DNA from: Gammaproteobacteria bacterium
Lineage (GTDB): Bacteria > Pseudomonadota > Gammaproteobacteria > Steroidobacterales > Steroidobacteraceae
Direction of reading: 5' to 3'
DNA: 6,222 nucleotides
Assembly (NCBI GenBank): GCA_003156695.1
Contig: PMHN01000055.1
Span: 793-7,014 of the forward strand
Positions 4,887-6,222 of the stretch are shown here, piece by piece; position 1 is the first letter of the stretch; the number at the start of each line of letters is the position of its first letter. A program made the position numbers and the translations under genes. The notes under the pieces are model-generated. The model searched no databases and was not told the origin of the DNA. It worked only from the letters and a program-made list of their open reading frames with translations.

Positions 4887-6222
4887 ATGTCAACAGGTCT
4901 CAGGGTGCGGCGCGCACAGCGCTGCGGCAATATTCTCGTGTTTTCCGGGCTGCTCATCCTCGCGGCCGCCGGTGGTCTCGCGCAGGCCGATGACCAGAGC
5001 GAACTGCAGATGGTCGTGATCACCGCGACCCGGATCCCGACACCGCAGCTCGACGTCGGCAGCAGCATCACCGTCGTCACGGCCGCCGACATCGACGCAC
5101 GGCAGGAGCGCACCTTTGCCGACGTGCTGAAGGACATACCCGGCCTCAACGTCGTGCAGACCGGCGGCCCGGGCGGGGAGACCTCGGTGTTCATGCGCGG
5201 CACCAACTCCAATCACACCAAAGTGTTCATCGACGGCATCGACGTCAGCGACCCGAGCAATTCCACGGGCGCATTTGACTTCGGCCAGCTCCTCACACAG
5301 GACATCGAGCGTGTCGAGGTGCTGCGCGGTCCGCAGAGCGGCCTGTACGGCTCCGACGCGATCGGCGGCGTCATCAACATCATCACCAAATCGGGCTCAG
5401 GTCCCGCTCAGTTCACCGGCGCGATCGAAGGCGGCAGCTTCAGCACCTTCAATCAGTCGGGAACCGCGAGCGGCTCGGTGGGTGGCTTCAACTACAGTGG
5501 CAGCGTGTCGCACTACCATGCCGGCGCCACCCCGGTGACGCCGCTCGATCTGCTGCAGCCCGGCGAGGTCCGCAACGACGACTACGACGACAACCTCACC
5601 TTATCCACCAAGCTCGGCTATCAGTTCACGCCCGACTTCGACATCGGACTCGTGGGGCGCTACACCGACATCCAGCTGCGTACTACCGGCGAGGACTACG
5701 AATTCAACCCGCCGTATGCGGGCTACCCGGCGCCGCAGCACACGACCGCCGCGACCGACGAGTACGCCACGCGTCTGACCGCGCACCTGCGCTCCTTTGA
5801 CGACATCCTCGAGCAGACACTCGGGCTCGCGTTCTCGCACGACCGTACCGACACCGTGGAGCCGCAGACGCCCGCGGCGCTCAACACCGGCGACCGTCTC
5901 AAGGCCGACTGGCAGGGCAACATCCGGCTTGCGACCACCGAGACACTCGTGACCGGCGCCAAGTACGAGCACGACGAGATCGATCAGCCGATCGACGCCG
6001 ACGTGCACATCGGCTCCGGCTACGCGGAGCTGCAGTCGCAGATCGGCGAGCACTGGTTCTCGGCGCTCAACGTGCGCTACGACGACAACAGCCGCTTCGG
6101 CAGCAAGGCCACTTACCGCTTTGCGCCGGCGTGGGTCATCGCCGAGACCGACACCAAGCTCATGGCGAGCATCGGCACGGGCTTCAAGGCCCCGACGCTC
6201 AGCCAGCTGTTCCAGAGCTACC
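4887..6222 (+). CDS. btuB: TonB-dependent vitamin B12 receptor BtuB (3' partial)
   Basis: The first 445 residues are present and the frame is still open at the window end; E. coli BtuB is about 600, so roughly a quarter is missing. Residues 1-34 are a signal peptide ending LAQA. The TonB box is QMVVITATR (41-49). The plug follows (about 53-168), with TFADVLKDIPGLNV (77-89), VFMRGTNSNHTKVFIDGIDV (101-120) and IERVEVLRGPQSGLYGSDAI (140-159), then GGVINIITKSG. Barrel strands follow, with GTGFKAPTLSQLFQSY at the end matching the BtuB/TonB-receptor signature. The protein binds cobalamin at the outer membrane and passes it to the periplasm using TonB-ExbBD energy. The cobalamin riboswitch directly upstream strongly supports B12 over siderophore as the substrate. 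Start chosen by GGGAG seven bases upstream and by the signal peptide. Confidence 0.93.
   Translation, partial: MSTGLRVRRAQRCGNILVFSGLLILAAAGGLAQADDQSELQMVVITATRIPTPQLDVGSSITVVTAADIDARQERTFADVLKDIPGLNVVQTGGPGGETSVFMRGTNSNHTKVFIDGIDVSDPSNSTGAFDFGQLLTQDIERVEVLRGPQSGLYGSDAIGGVINIITKSGSGPAQFTGAIEGGSFSTFNQSGTASGSVGGFNYSGSVSHYHAGATPVTPLDLLQPGEVRNDDYDDNLTLSTKLGYQFTPDFDIGLVGRYTDIQLRTTGEDYEFNPPYAGYPAPQHTTAATDEYATRLTAHLRSFDDILEQTLGLAFSHDRTDTVEPQTPAALNTGDRLKADWQGNIRLATTETLVTGAKYEHDEIDQPIDADVHIGSGYAELQSQIGEHWFSALNVRYDDNSRFGSKATYRFAPAWVIAETDTKLMASIGTGFKAPTLSQLFQSY

Noticed and set aside
1..6222. CRISPR arrays, tRNA or rRNA genes, transposase or integrase genes
   Set aside because: No regularly spaced repeats, no tRNA-like cloverleaf or rRNA sequence, and no recombinase motifs were seen on either strand.

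Overview
The window is GC-rich DNA from a Proteobacterium, most likely a gammaproteobacterium. The support is a btuB-type outer-membrane receptor under a cobalamin riboswitch, a DUF3429/AI-2E transporter pair, an ECF sigma factor and an integron-type cassette site. The order or genus cannot be fixed from the sequence alone.

Layout. Bases 1-201 are the end of a + strand FHA-domain gene. Bases 272-806 look like one integron gene cassette: a small membrane-protein gene on the - strand plus an attC-like recombination site (689-814) carrying all four core boxes and a strong central hairpin. No integrase gene is present, so this would be a lone attC (CALIN/SALIN-like). Removing the cassette on paper leaves a long palindrome built from both flanks, which looks like the pre-insertion target. 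Bases 1041-2264 encode a secreted, 12-cysteine protein of unknown function with lower GC than its neighbours. Bases 2265-2480 hold two small hairpins and sequence read into by a - strand ECF sigma factor gene (start 2805). That gene keeps sigma region 2 but has lost region 4. From 2913 to 4466, on the - strand, a DUF3429 membrane protein and an AI-2E family transporter form a tight two-gene unit. Bases 4467-4886 are the divergent intergenic region with a well-conserved cobalamin riboswitch. It leads into btuB (4887 to the window end, + strand, incomplete).

How it fits together. The right half (2806-6222) looks like ordinary chromosome: a predicted inner-membrane pair divergent from a B12-repressed B12 receptor. 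The left half (about 202-2480) looks like an accessory zone between an FHA gene and a broken sigma factor, with the cassette and the secreted protein inside it. The most unusual item is the lone cassette and its palindromic insertion point. Its gene runs against the attC orientation, its stop codon lies inside one core site, and its start codon sits just beside the R'' box of the other.
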